Origin: an uncultured Alphaproteobacteria bacterium
Lineage (GTDB): Bacteria; Pseudomonadota; Alphaproteobacteria; GCA-2731375
DNA length: 8,782 bases
Reading direction: 5' to 3'
Assembly: GCA_913049615.1 (NCBI GenBank)
Contig: CAJWZI010000046.1
Location: 1-8,782 of the forward strand
Within the stretch, counting starts at the first letter, position 1; each line of letters begins with the position of its first letter. The position numbers and the translations under genes are program-made. The notes under the pieces are model-generated. The model had not been told where the DNA came from. It worked only from the letters and a program-made list of their open reading frames with translations, and ran no database searches. This document shows, in pieces, positions 1 to 6,737 of the stretch.

Positions 1-55
1 ATGTAATAAAATCGCTCTTTACGACCATTTCTTTTTGTTTTACCTCGCCGTTAAA

Positions 56-93
56 GGGGTTCTAGGGATTTTCCCCTCTAAAAAGACATAATC
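56..93 (+). repeat. Candidate left terminal inverted repeat (IRL)
   Basis: The segment begins GGGGTTCTAGGG and is followed about 33 bases in by ATAAT. This loosely recalls the Tn3-family layout of an outer GGGG box and an inner TAAG-like box within about 38 bp. The five bases before it are TTAAA, a possible AT-rich 5-bp target duplication. A competing candidate starts at 185 with GGGGGCATTTGAACG. Neither can be confirmed because the right end is not in the window. Confidence 0.25.
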
Positions 94-201
94 CTCTGTA
101 GACCACACCAATAAATGGCTGCGGAGGTGGGTTACTACTTATAAGTGTGGCAAATTAGGTAAATATCGTACATTTAGGACCCGCGGGGGCATTTGAACGA
201 G

Positions 202-245
202 AACCTACGGTTTTGAACCCAGTGACCACGTCGAAACCGTAGGTT
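202..245. repeat. 12-bp inverted repeat 9 bp past the tnpA stop
   Basis: Arms AACCTACGGTTT (202-213) and AAACCGTAGGTT (234-245) are perfect reverse complements around a 20-base spacer. On the minus strand the stem would form directly after the tnpA stop codon, so it could slow or end tnpA transcription or protect the mRNA 3' end. No U-run follows it on the transposase-sense strand, so it is not a standard intrinsic terminator. It could also be a protein-binding site associated with the transposon end. Confidence 0.6.
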
Positions 246-254
246 TCCGTCGAA

Positions 255-3188
255 TCATCCCTTCTCCTCATCTTCAATAAAGTATGTACCGTTGGGTAAC
301 ACATGCTTATAGGGCAACAACGAGATATGAGATAAGGTCTCGTCGTCGATTTCCTCCCCTTGCTGCCGAAGCAGCTCCACAATGTCGCTTATCTTGATGG
401 TGTTCCAGTACAGAATGGCATTGGACACAAAGCTGAGACTACTGGCCTTGTTCATGATTTCTTCATAGTCGCCTGTGGTGAATTCACCCTGATCCGCAAA
501 GAATATCCAGCGCGGCAGTTTATGTCGGTATTCCCCTTTATTCAGTTGCCGTTGGACGGTTTGACGGAGTTCTTTGTCAGTCAGGTACCGCAGAATGTAT
601 TCGGTCTTGATAATCCGCCCCAAGTTCGTAAAGGCTTTGGTGAGGCGATCCGAAGGTGAACTATTGGTTAATCGTTGGACGATGACGTGTGCTGGCGCAG
701 TTTTCTGCTTCAGTGAAATCGCCACTCGCATCATATATTCCCACTGTTCCTCAATGATGGCCAGATCGGCTGTTTTGGTGAGTAAATGGTTGAGGTCGCC
801 GTAATCGACGGTTTTGTCAATACGGTAAAGCTGCTGATCTTTGAGATCCCGAATGCGCGGCATAAAGTAGAATCCGAGCAAATGACAGAGTGCGAAGACG
901 ATTTCGGTATAGCCATGTGTATCGGTGGTGTGCTCCCGGATTTTCAGAATCGTGTTGTTTTCCAGCAGGCCGTCCAAAACATACAGCGCTTCACGCGGGC
1001 TACAGGAAATAATCTTGGTGCTGAACACTGAATATTGATCGGAAACGTGGGTGTAGATCCCGATGGCTTTTTCATAATAACCGTAGTAGCGGGGATAGTA
1101 AGAAGCCAACAGGCTGTCGGCGCGGATTTTAAAGCGTTGCGCATCCGATGAGGACAATGTACCGGTGCCGTGCACCGCACTCAACGGCAGCTCATGGTGT
1201 TGATTCACAATTTCAGCACTGGCGTTGATCAGGGTTTCCTCTCGAATATAGTATTGCAGGATATGCCGGAGCATATCGACGGTCACACCTTTAACGCTAT
1301 TGCTCATGGATACGACACCCAGGTTGGTGGCCTGCGAAATAATGGCGGCCATCAGGCTTTTGTAAAAGGCTTTGGGGCGCGATTGATGGTGCTGGATAGG
1401 GACAAAATGACGGCTGTAATGTGTCATTTGATCTACTTCCATCAGAAGCTGTTCGATACGTATGCTGGGCATATGTGCATCGATCACTTTTTGCAGTTGG
1501 TTGACTTTATCCGGGACCTCGAGCTTGTCATCACGTTTGAGTTTCAATCGGCCGTTTTGAATTTCCGCGAAGTTGTCCAGGCCGAACAGCTTTTTCGCTT
1601 CAGAGACTGATTCGTGGAACTGCGTTGAAATGGCGGCTCGAACTTCGTGCGGTGGAGGCTGTTGAAGTTCGGTATAGACAGCCTGTCTGGTTTCATCCCA
1701 ACTGGGTTCATTTAAGGTGAGATCCCAGAACGAAACATGCTGCTTACTCTGCGGCAAGTACAAATCGCCGGAACGCAAGGCGTCTTTCATAGCGAGAGCC
1801 AATCCCATTTCCCAAACGTTGCGATTGATGTTACCGGCTTGATCTTTAAGGGTGCGGCGTAGTTCGCGGGGAATGAATGCTGTCGGTGTGTTCTCGGGTA
1901 GCTTTTTCAGGTCGCCATCATCCAATTTCCGGACGAACTCAATAGCTTTTATCAGCGGCCCGGAACCTTTAGCCACTTCAAATGGTAACCGGATAAAGTC
2001 GGCAAAATATTTTCGTAAACTGGGATAACGGGCCAGCAACAAATCGCAGTAGCCGCGTTCCTCCAGGCGTTTAAAAATGTGCAGGTCGTCAATGGATGCC
2101 AGCAGATGTTTCTCGTCAATGCGTTGCCACAAGTCCTTCTTGTACAATGGCTGTTCATCCGGCCATTCCAGCAAAACATGCGTGGTTTCAAGCACAGCAT
2201 CGATGGCTTTCTTTTGGCGCTTGCGAAACTCCTTGTGTTTTTTGTCGTGGCTGTTTTTGGTTTGCCGGCATAGCTCTGTCATGTACTGATCATGCATTTT
2301 GACCAGATGATCCAACAGGATCTTGCGGGATTCCAACAGGAAGCAAATCATCAATGCATAGCGCTTATGGTCCTTGAAGCGCTTCATGTCCTTAGCGCTG
2401 TAACGCTTGGTCAGTCGGTACAGGTAGTTAAGAAAAGCGGTATCAATGACCTTTTCTTCGAACTCATTAATGCCGGTGGACACCAGATTGTCATAGCGTT
2501 CCAAATAGCGTTTCAGTGATGATATTTTCGCACCCGGCGGGTACTCTTTGAGTTGGTTGAAGTAGGTTCGTTGATTGCCGTCGGTGGCTTGCAACAAATC
2601 GTCAATGGCATCGCGTAATTCCGGCGACATCTGATCAAACACTTGCTCAAAAAGCTGAGCGTGTACCTGGTTACATATGCGGATGATCTGTCTTTCGATC
2701 GTCGTGGGGCCAGGTAAAACAATACGTTTCAACAGAAGGTGGCGTTCTGCCCGGTGAAAAAGTTCATCCGGAAGCAGTCCCTGTTGGGCATGTTCTTCAA
2801 TCCAGCGGTCCAGATCTGCTTCCACTTTGTCGTCAAACCGATGAAAGCCCAGGTACTTGAGGATATTGTTCCGGTGTTCCAACACCGTGGCTTCTCTTTC
2901 GGGCACTTCCACCGTTAGCGTAGGAGGAAGATCGAGTTGACTACTCAGGTAGCTGATCACTCGTGGCGAAAGATCATGGAGCTGGTTTAGAAACCGGCCA
3001 TAGAGGCGCATGGCACACAGTTGGATGGCAAATCCCAGGCGATATTGCTTGCGATACTTGTTGACGACCTCGCAATCACGACGGCTTAGCGTCCAATCGC
3101 GAACCATTTCCTCATCGGAGAATCGTTGCGGCAATATTAACGGTTGGTACCGCTGCTGATCGGTTAAGAACTGCTCTTTGGCTGTCAT
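255..3188 (-). CDS. tnpA: Tn3-family DDE transposase TnpA
   Basis: This cytoplasmic transposase binds the terminal inverted repeats and carries out replicative transposition, giving a cointegrate. At 977 aa it is a normal full length for the family. The N-terminal ~165 residues look like the DNA-binding DUF4158-type region and the C-terminal ~400 residues like the Tn3 DDE catalytic domain. The probable catalytic triad is D682 (in SSSDAQRF), D756 (in TTDTHGYTE) and E886 (in QLNKGEYRHKL). The D756-E886 distance of 130 residues equals the distance I recall for Tn3 and Tn4430. The ATG at 3188 is preceded on its strand by GAGG only 4 bases upstream, a somewhat close Shine-Dalgarno. The reading frame is uninterrupted, so the protein is probably active. 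It is transcribed divergently from chrB. The absence of an adjacent tnpR, together with the tnpS/tnpT pair at the other end, points to the Tn4651 branch, but the exact subgroup needs an alignment. Confidence 0.95.
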   Translation of the reverse strand: MTAKEQFLTDQQRYQPLILPQRFSDEEMVRDWTLSRRDCEVVNKYRKQYRLGFAIQLCAMRLYGRFLNQLHDLSPRVISYLSSQLDLPPTLTVEVPEREATVLEHRNNILKYLGFHRFDDKVEADLDRWIEEHAQQGLLPDELFHRAERHLLLKRIVLPGPTTIERQIIRICNQVHAQLFEQVFDQMSPELRDAIDDLLQATDGNQRTYFNQLKEYPPGAKISSLKRYLERYDNLVSTGINEFEEKVIDTAFLNYLYRLTKRYSAKDMKRFKDHKRYALMICFLLESRKILLDHLVKMHDQYMTELCRQTKNSHDKKHKEFRKRQKKAIDAVLETTHVLLEWPDEQPLYKKDLWQRIDEKHLLASIDDLHIFKRLEERGYCDLLLARYPSLRKYFADFIRLPFEVAKGSGPLIKAIEFVRKLDDGDLKKLPENTPTAFIPRELRRTLKDQAGNINRNVWEMGLALAMKDALRSGDLYLPQSKQHVSFWDLTLNEPSWDETRQAVYTELQQPPPHEVRAAISTQFHESVSEAKKLFGLDNFAEIQNGRLKLKRDDKLEVPDKVNQLQKVIDAHMPSIRIEQLLMEVDQMTHYSRHFVPIQHHQSRPKAFYKSLMAAIISQATNLGVVSMSNSVKGVTVDMLRHILQYYIREETLINASAEIVNQHHELPLSAVHGTGTLSSSDAQRFKIRADSLLASYYPRYYGYYEKAIGIYTHVSDQYSVFSTKIISCSPREALYVLDGLLENNTILKIREHTTDTHGYTEIVFALCHLLGFYFMPRIRDLKDQQLYRIDKTVDYGDLNHLLTKTADLAIIEEQWEYMMRVAISLKQKTAPAHVIVQRLTNSSPSDRLTKAFTNLGRIIKTEYILRYLTDKELRQTVQRQLNKGEYRHKLPRWIFFADQGEFTTGDYEEIMNKASSLSFVSNAILYWNTIKISDIVELLRQQGEEIDDETLSHISLLPYKHVLPNGTYFIEDEEKG

Positions 3189-3219
3189 AGGACCTCACTT
3201 GGCTCCGGTCACGCCAACT

Positions 3220-3231
3220 GCGCTATAGCGC
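3220..3231. repeat. Perfect 12-bp palindrome upstream of tnpA
   Basis: GCGCTATAGCGC is perfectly self-complementary and lies 31 bp upstream of the tnpA start, in the tnpA 5' leader or promoter. TATAGC inside it on the minus strand could serve as a -10 box, but no good -35 partner is seen. It may be an operator for tnpA or a small leader hairpin. On the plus strand it is followed by a T-run, but no gene upstream on that strand would need a terminator. Confidence 0.4.
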
Positions 3232-3254
3232 TGTTTTTATTGATGGATGCGGTA

Positions 3255-3283
3255 TTTAAAGGTGCATCACCGCCTTTAAAGGC
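3255..3283. repeat. Overlapping inverted repeats in the tnpA-chrB intergenic region
   Basis: TTTAAAGG (3255-3262) faces CCTTTAAA (3273-3280) across a 10-base gap. The second arm is itself part of a perfect 12-bp palindrome, GCCTTTAAAGGC (3272-3283). TTTAAAGG also recurs as a direct repeat at 3275-3282. Repeated half-sites like this suggest a dimeric DNA-binding protein, possibly one that controls tnpA or the chr operon. No protein can be assigned from sequence alone. Confidence 0.4.
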
Positions 3284-3321
3284 AATCGCTCTTGCCCAGG
3301 GGTTATTCGGTTTAAAAATGT

Positions 3322-3355
3322 GTAGAGTTTATAACATATATGTACTAAGATCTAC
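3322..3355. promoter_or_regulatory. Putative ChrB operator/promoter of the chr operon
   Basis: A 34-bp imperfect palindrome is centred between 3338 and 3339, with 13 of 17 positions matching across the dyad. Its core is the perfect palindrome ACATATATGT and its outer arms are GTAGA and TCTAC. It ends 2 bases before the chrB ATG. A plausible -10 box, TATAAC (3330-3335), lies inside the left half; the -35 (around TTCGGT, 3306-3311) is poor. A repressor bound here would cover the -10, the start site and the ribosome-entry region. ChrB-type proteins are known chromate-responsive regulators of their own operons, so ChrB is the likely ligand, but that assignment is inference. Confidence 0.55.
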
Positions 3356-3357
3356 GC

Positions 3358-4287
3358 ATGTCCTGGATACTGCTGATACTTTCACTCCCCACTGAAAACG
3401 CCACCGTGCGCATGCGGGCATGGCGCGCCATCAAAGCCCTGGGGGCCGTTTCGCTGCGTGATGGCGTCTATCTACTGCCAGCCATCTCTGATCATGCCGA
3501 AAAGCTAGAGGCAATTGCCCAGGATGTCCGTGATAGTGGCGGGACCGCCCATGTACTGCACGCTAATGATCCTGAAACCGAAGCGTTCCCCCCGCTATTC
3601 GATCGCTCGGAAGACTATGAGTCGCTGGACTCGGCGATGGCGGACCTGCGGGCAAAGCTCTTGCCGGAAACCGCCATGGAGGTCATGAAGGAAACACGCA
3701 AACTGCGCAAAAGCTTCACGCGACTGTCAGCCATCGATTTTTTCCCCGGTGCCGCGCGGGATCGAATCGATACGGCTCTGAAACAGCTGGAAAGCGATGC
3801 CAACCGGGTCTTGTCTCCCGATGAGCCGCAGCCCGAACCTCGCACAATCCGCCGTCTTGATCGAGCCGATTATCAAGGCAGGCTCTGGGCGACGCGGCGT
3901 CGGCCGTGGGTGGACCGTTTGGCCAGTGCCTGGCTGATTGGCCGCTTCATCGATCCATCCGCACGCTTTTTATGGCTGGCCTCGCCGGACGACTGCCCGG
4001 ATGAGGCGCTGGGGTTCGATTTCGATGGGGCGACCTTTACTCACGTGGAAGAAAAAGTCACTTTCGAAACGCTGCTGGCGAGCTTCGACCTGGATTCACC
4101 CGCGCTACTCCGGCTTGGAAAACTCGTGCACTACCTCGATGTGGGGGGACATCAGCCGCCGGAGGCCGCCGGGGTCGAGTGTGTATTGATAGGGCTGCGC
4201 GAAACCCATAGCGATGATGATCAATTATTACAAGCTGCCAATCAGGTTTTCGACAGCCTGTTGGTCACTTACGGTAAGGAACAATAA
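3358..4287 (+). CDS. chrB: Chromate resistance regulator ChrB
   Basis: ChrB is the chromate-sensing regulatory protein of chr operons; in other bacteria it controls chrA expression and is needed for full resistance. The 309-aa protein has the family's usual length and shows the N-terminal ChrB region with the characteristic MSWILLILSLPTENATVRMR opening and the AIDFFPG motif near residues 125-131. The C-terminal chromate-resistance domain spans about residues 175-305, including RPWVDRLASAWLIGRFIDP (182-200), FDFDGATFTHVEEK (220-233), KLVHYLDVGG and GLRETHSDD. Conserved-looking H229, H258 and C275 are possible sensing residues, but this is not established here. The start at 3358 is chosen because the N-terminus matches the family exactly. 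There is no clear Shine-Dalgarno, and a palindrome ends 2 bases upstream, so initiation may be weak or nearly leaderless. The stop lies 2 bases before the chrA start, which indicates coupled translation. Confidence 0.92.
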   Translation: MSWILLILSLPTENATVRMRAWRAIKALGAVSLRDGVYLLPAISDHAEKLEAIAQDVRDSGGTAHVLHANDPETEAFPPLFDRSEDYESLDSAMADLRAKLLPETAMEVMKETRKLRKSFTRLSAIDFFPGAARDRIDTALKQLESDANRVLSPDEPQPEPRTIRRLDRADYQGRLWATRRRPWVDRLASAWLIGRFIDPSARFLWLASPDDCPDEALGFDFDGATFTHVEEKVTFETLLASFDLDSPALLRLGKLVHYLDVGGHQPPEAAGVECVLIGLRETHSDDDQLLQAANQVFDSLLVTYGKEQ

Positions 4288-4289
4288 CC

Positions 4290-5747
4290 ATGCACGAACC
4301 GTCAACTTCATCTGTACCGCCAAGCAGCGGGTCCAATCAAATCACCAGGGATGCGACCGCTGGTAACCTCAATGCATTCGGCCATCACATCACCTTCGGG
4401 GAGGCCGTGCGTGTCTGGTTGCGGGTCGCCATCCTGAGCTTTGGCGGTCCCGCCGGCCAGATCGCGGTGATGCACCGTATTCTGGTGGATGAAAAGCAAT
4501 GGGTCAGTGAGAGCCGCTTCCTGCACGCGCTGAATTACTGCATGGTGCTGCCCGGACCTGAAGCCCAGCAACTGGCCACCTATATCGGCTGGCTGCTGCA
4601 TGGCATCAAGGGTGGACTGGTTGCGGGCGCCCTGTTCGTGCTGCCGGGCTTTCTCAGCATTCTGGTGCTCAGTCTGCTCTACGCTGGATTTCAGGAAGCG
4701 TCACTGGTGCAGGCCCTGTTTTTCGGTATCAAGGCGGCCGTGCTGGCGATCGTGATCCAGGCGGTGATCCGCATCGGCAAGCGCGTCCTCAAGAACGCCT
4801 ACATGTACGCATTGGCGGTCGCCGCTTTCGTGGCGATCTTCTTCTTTGCCGTGCCTTTCCCGATCGTAATCGTTACCGCCGGATTGATCGGTCTGCTGGG
4901 TCGGCATGTCGATCCGGAACGCTTTGTGGTCATCAAGGGGCACGATACCCCCGAGGACGCCGGGCGTGCGATTGATGCCATGATGGAGGGCGGCGCGGCA
5001 AGCCATACCCGGGCGTCACGGGGGCGGGCACTCAAGGTGCTCGCCGTCTGGCTGCCGCTGTGGTTTGCGCCACTTGTCGCCCTGCTTGTGACCTTGGGCT
5101 ATGAGGATGTGTTCACCCAGATTGGGCTTTTCTTCAGCAAACTGGCGGTTGTCACCTTCGGTGGCGCCTATTCGGTGCTGGCCTACATGGCCCAGGAGGC
5201 GGTACAAAACTATGGATGGCTGGCACCGGGGGAAATGCTGGATGGTCTGGGTATGGCGGAAACTACACCCGGCCCGCTGATCCAAGTGGTGCAATTCGTG
5301 GGCTTTATGGGGGCCTTCCGGGCTCCGGGAACGCTCGACCCCTTCACAGCAGGCATCTTGGCATCGGTTTTAGCCACCTGGGTCACCTTCGTTCCCTGCT
5401 TTTTGTGGATCTTCCTGGGCGCGCCGTATGTGGAAACACTGCGCGGCAACCAGGCGGTGAGCGCGGCGCTGTCGGCGGTCACGGCGGCCGTGGTGGGCGT
5501 GATGCTGAATCTCGCCATCTGGTTCGCGGTGCACGTCGCCTTTAACGAGGTTGAAACTGTACGGGCCTATGGTATGCTACTGCTGATACCCGCCTGGGGC
5601 AGCATCCACATTGTCAGCGTCGCGCTGGCCGCGGGCGCCTTTATCGCTATGTTGCGCTTTAAGGTGGGCATGTTGCCGATGATTTTAGTCAGCGCACTGC
5701 TGGGTATTGTGTACCATCTGTTATTTGCAGGCGTCCCGGCGGCGTAA
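4290..5747 (+). CDS. chrA: Chromate efflux transporter ChrA (CHR family)
   Basis: ChrA is an inner-membrane transporter that expels chromate, which enters through sulfate uptake systems. This 485-aa protein is a long-chain, two-domain member. The first half has FGGPAGQIAVMH (51-62) and LPGPEAQQLATYIG (87-100). The second half repeats the pattern with FGGAYSVLAYM (290-300) and ETTPGPL (324-330). About ten or more hydrophobic segments follow, including 112-133, 146-160, 172-203, 251-270, 353-378, 395-418 and 427-480. The halves are joined by a polar linker at about 204-248. The first ~35 residues are a polar, Ser/Thr-rich extension, making the protein somewhat longer than many ChrA proteins of about 400-450 aa. 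AAGGA at 4276-4280 is a good ribosome-binding site 9 bases before the ATG and lies within the end of chrB, so the two genes form one operon. Confidence 0.95.
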   Translation: MHEPSTSSVPPSSGSNQITRDATAGNLNAFGHHITFGEAVRVWLRVAILSFGGPAGQIAVMHRILVDEKQWVSESRFLHALNYCMVLPGPEAQQLATYIGWLLHGIKGGLVAGALFVLPGFLSILVLSLLYAGFQEASLVQALFFGIKAAVLAIVIQAVIRIGKRVLKNAYMYALAVAAFVAIFFFAVPFPIVIVTAGLIGLLGRHVDPERFVVIKGHDTPEDAGRAIDAMMEGGAASHTRASRGRALKVLAVWLPLWFAPLVALLVTLGYEDVFTQIGLFFSKLAVVTFGGAYSVLAYMAQEAVQNYGWLAPGEMLDGLGMAETTPGPLIQVVQFVGFMGAFRAPGTLDPFTAGILASVLATWVTFVPCFLWIFLGAPYVETLRGNQAVSAALSAVTAAVVGVMLNLAIWFAVHVAFNEVETVRAYGMLLLIPAWGSIHIVSVALAAGAFIAMLRFKVGMLPMILVSALLGIVYHLLFAGVPAA

Positions 5748-5799
5748 CCCCCCAATACAGCCAAAAATGTTTCACAGCAACAAAAAAAGAGGAATAGCC

Positions 5800-6708
5800 A
5801 TGACAATGTCTCCGCTTCGAGCATTCATTCTAATGTGCGCTTTATTCATTCAAGCATCCATAACAATGGCCGACGATTCCGGCCGCCTCGATGATAAGGC
5901 CATTGGCCAGGCGGCTGGCACCCAGGCAACGGCCAAACCTGATGGCGTGGTGCGTATCGGCTGGAAGCGCGACGACGTGCCCGTCACCGTTGACGGTATG
6001 AAGTTCCCGCCGCCGGCGGGCCTCGGGAGTTGGGCCGCGTTCAAGGCCTTGCCGGAGGGTGGTGTTATGGTGATGGGGGATACGGTGGTGTTTGAGGATG
6101 AAATCACCCCGGCCATGGACGCCGCCTTTGCCCACGGCCTGGACATCACCGCGCTGCACAACCATTTCGTGTTCGACCGTCCGCCGGTTTACTTTATGCA
6201 CATCGGCGGCCATGGACGAAACGCCGAGTCACTCGCCGAAGGCGTCAAGGCCATGTGGGATGCCATTAAACAAGTGCGTAAAAAGCATCCCGTACCGCAA
6301 GAACGATTTCCGGGTGATGTGCCCGATATCACCGGCAAATACAACACCAAGACGTTGGAAAAGATTCTGGATGCCGAGGGCAGCCTTAACGGGCAGGTGC
6401 TGAAATTCACGTTCGGGCGCAGCGCCAGAATGCACGGTGTGGAATTTGGCGCATCCATGGGCCTGTCCACCTGGGCCGCCTTCTCCGGGAATGAGAAGCA
6501 GGCGGTCGTCGATGGGGATTTTGCCATGACCGCGGACGAGATCCAGCCGGTGATGCGGACGCTGCGTCAGGCGGGCATCCACATCGTGGCGCTGCACAAC
6601 CATATGACCGGTGAAACGCCTTCCTACTATTTCCTGCATTATTGGGGCAAGGGCAAGCCCGAGGATCTGGCGAAAGCGATACGGGCAGCGCTGGAGACGC
6701 AAAGATGA
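5800..6708 (+). CDS. Secreted DUF1259 (LppY/LpqO-like) protein of the chr operon
   Basis: This 302-aa protein begins with a probable Sec signal peptide (about residues 1-24, likely cleaved after TMA, before DDSG), so it should act in the periplasm. C13 does not sit in a good lipobox. The mature part holds two DUF1259-type repeats, about 49-150 and 198-300. Each carries LGSWAAF/LSTWAAF-like and HNH signatures: H120-N-H122 followed by H134, and H266-N-H268 followed by H280. The 12-residue spacing is identical in both halves, suggesting duplicated metal or ligand sites. DUF1259 proteins related to LppY/LpqO are known beside chr genes in Arthrobacter (ChrL), where a role in chromate resistance was proposed; the biochemical function is unknown. 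The start is set at 5800 because AAGAGGA (5787-5793) precedes it by 6 bases and the signal peptide follows; an in-frame ATG at 5707 lies inside chrA. It follows chrA by 52 bases and is probably co-transcribed with it. Confidence 0.85.
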   Translation: MTMSPLRAFILMCALFIQASITMADDSGRLDDKAIGQAAGTQATAKPDGVVRIGWKRDDVPVTVDGMKFPPPAGLGSWAAFKALPEGGVMVMGDTVVFEDEITPAMDAAFAHGLDITALHNHFVFDRPPVYFMHIGGHGRNAESLAEGVKAMWDAIKQVRKKHPVPQERFPGDVPDITGKYNTKTLEKILDAEGSLNGQVLKFTFGRSARMHGVEFGASMGLSTWAAFSGNEKQAVVDGDFAMTADEIQPVMRTLRQAGIHIVALHNHMTGETPSYYFLHYWGKGKPEDLAKAIRAALETQR

Positions 6709-6737
6709 ATTGAGAGTGGGATTCGTGATTTGACGGG

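Larger units (their letters stand above)
1..254. other. Non-coding left flank with presumed transposon end
   Basis: No convincing gene is seen here; the only reading frame that enters it from the right is a shadow of tnpA. The stretch is AT-rich. It contains a G/C-flanked block at 55-78 (AGGGG ... CCCCT), a perfect 10-bp palindrome ACTTATAAGT at 137-146, a GGGGG run at 185-189 and a 12-bp inverted repeat just past the tnpA stop. In Tn3-family elements the terminal inverted repeat starts with GGGG and lies shortly beyond the 3' end of tnpA, so the junction between host DNA and transposon is expected in this interval. Bases before that junction would be target DNA. Confidence 0.5.

Noticed and set aside
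1170..1610. 146-aa plus-strand frame inside tnpA
   Set aside because: It lies wholly antisense to the conserved catalytic region of the transposase and has no recognisable domain or ribosome-binding site.
3220..3240. Palindrome followed by T-run as an intrinsic terminator
   Set aside because: It would work only for plus-strand transcripts, and no plus-strand gene lies upstream within reach; the location is the tnpA leader.
3299..3322. GGGGTTATTCGG resembling a transposon terminal repeat inside the window
   Set aside because: It shares only the first six bases and scattered positions with the candidate at 56, is in the same orientation, and would leave tnpA outside the element. No facing CCCC-ended partner exists near it.
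5707..5799. Upstream ATG extending the DUF1259 protein to 333 aa
   Set aside because: It lies inside the chrA coding end, has no ribosome-binding site, and would bury the signal peptide. The ATG at 5800 has AAGAGGA at proper spacing.
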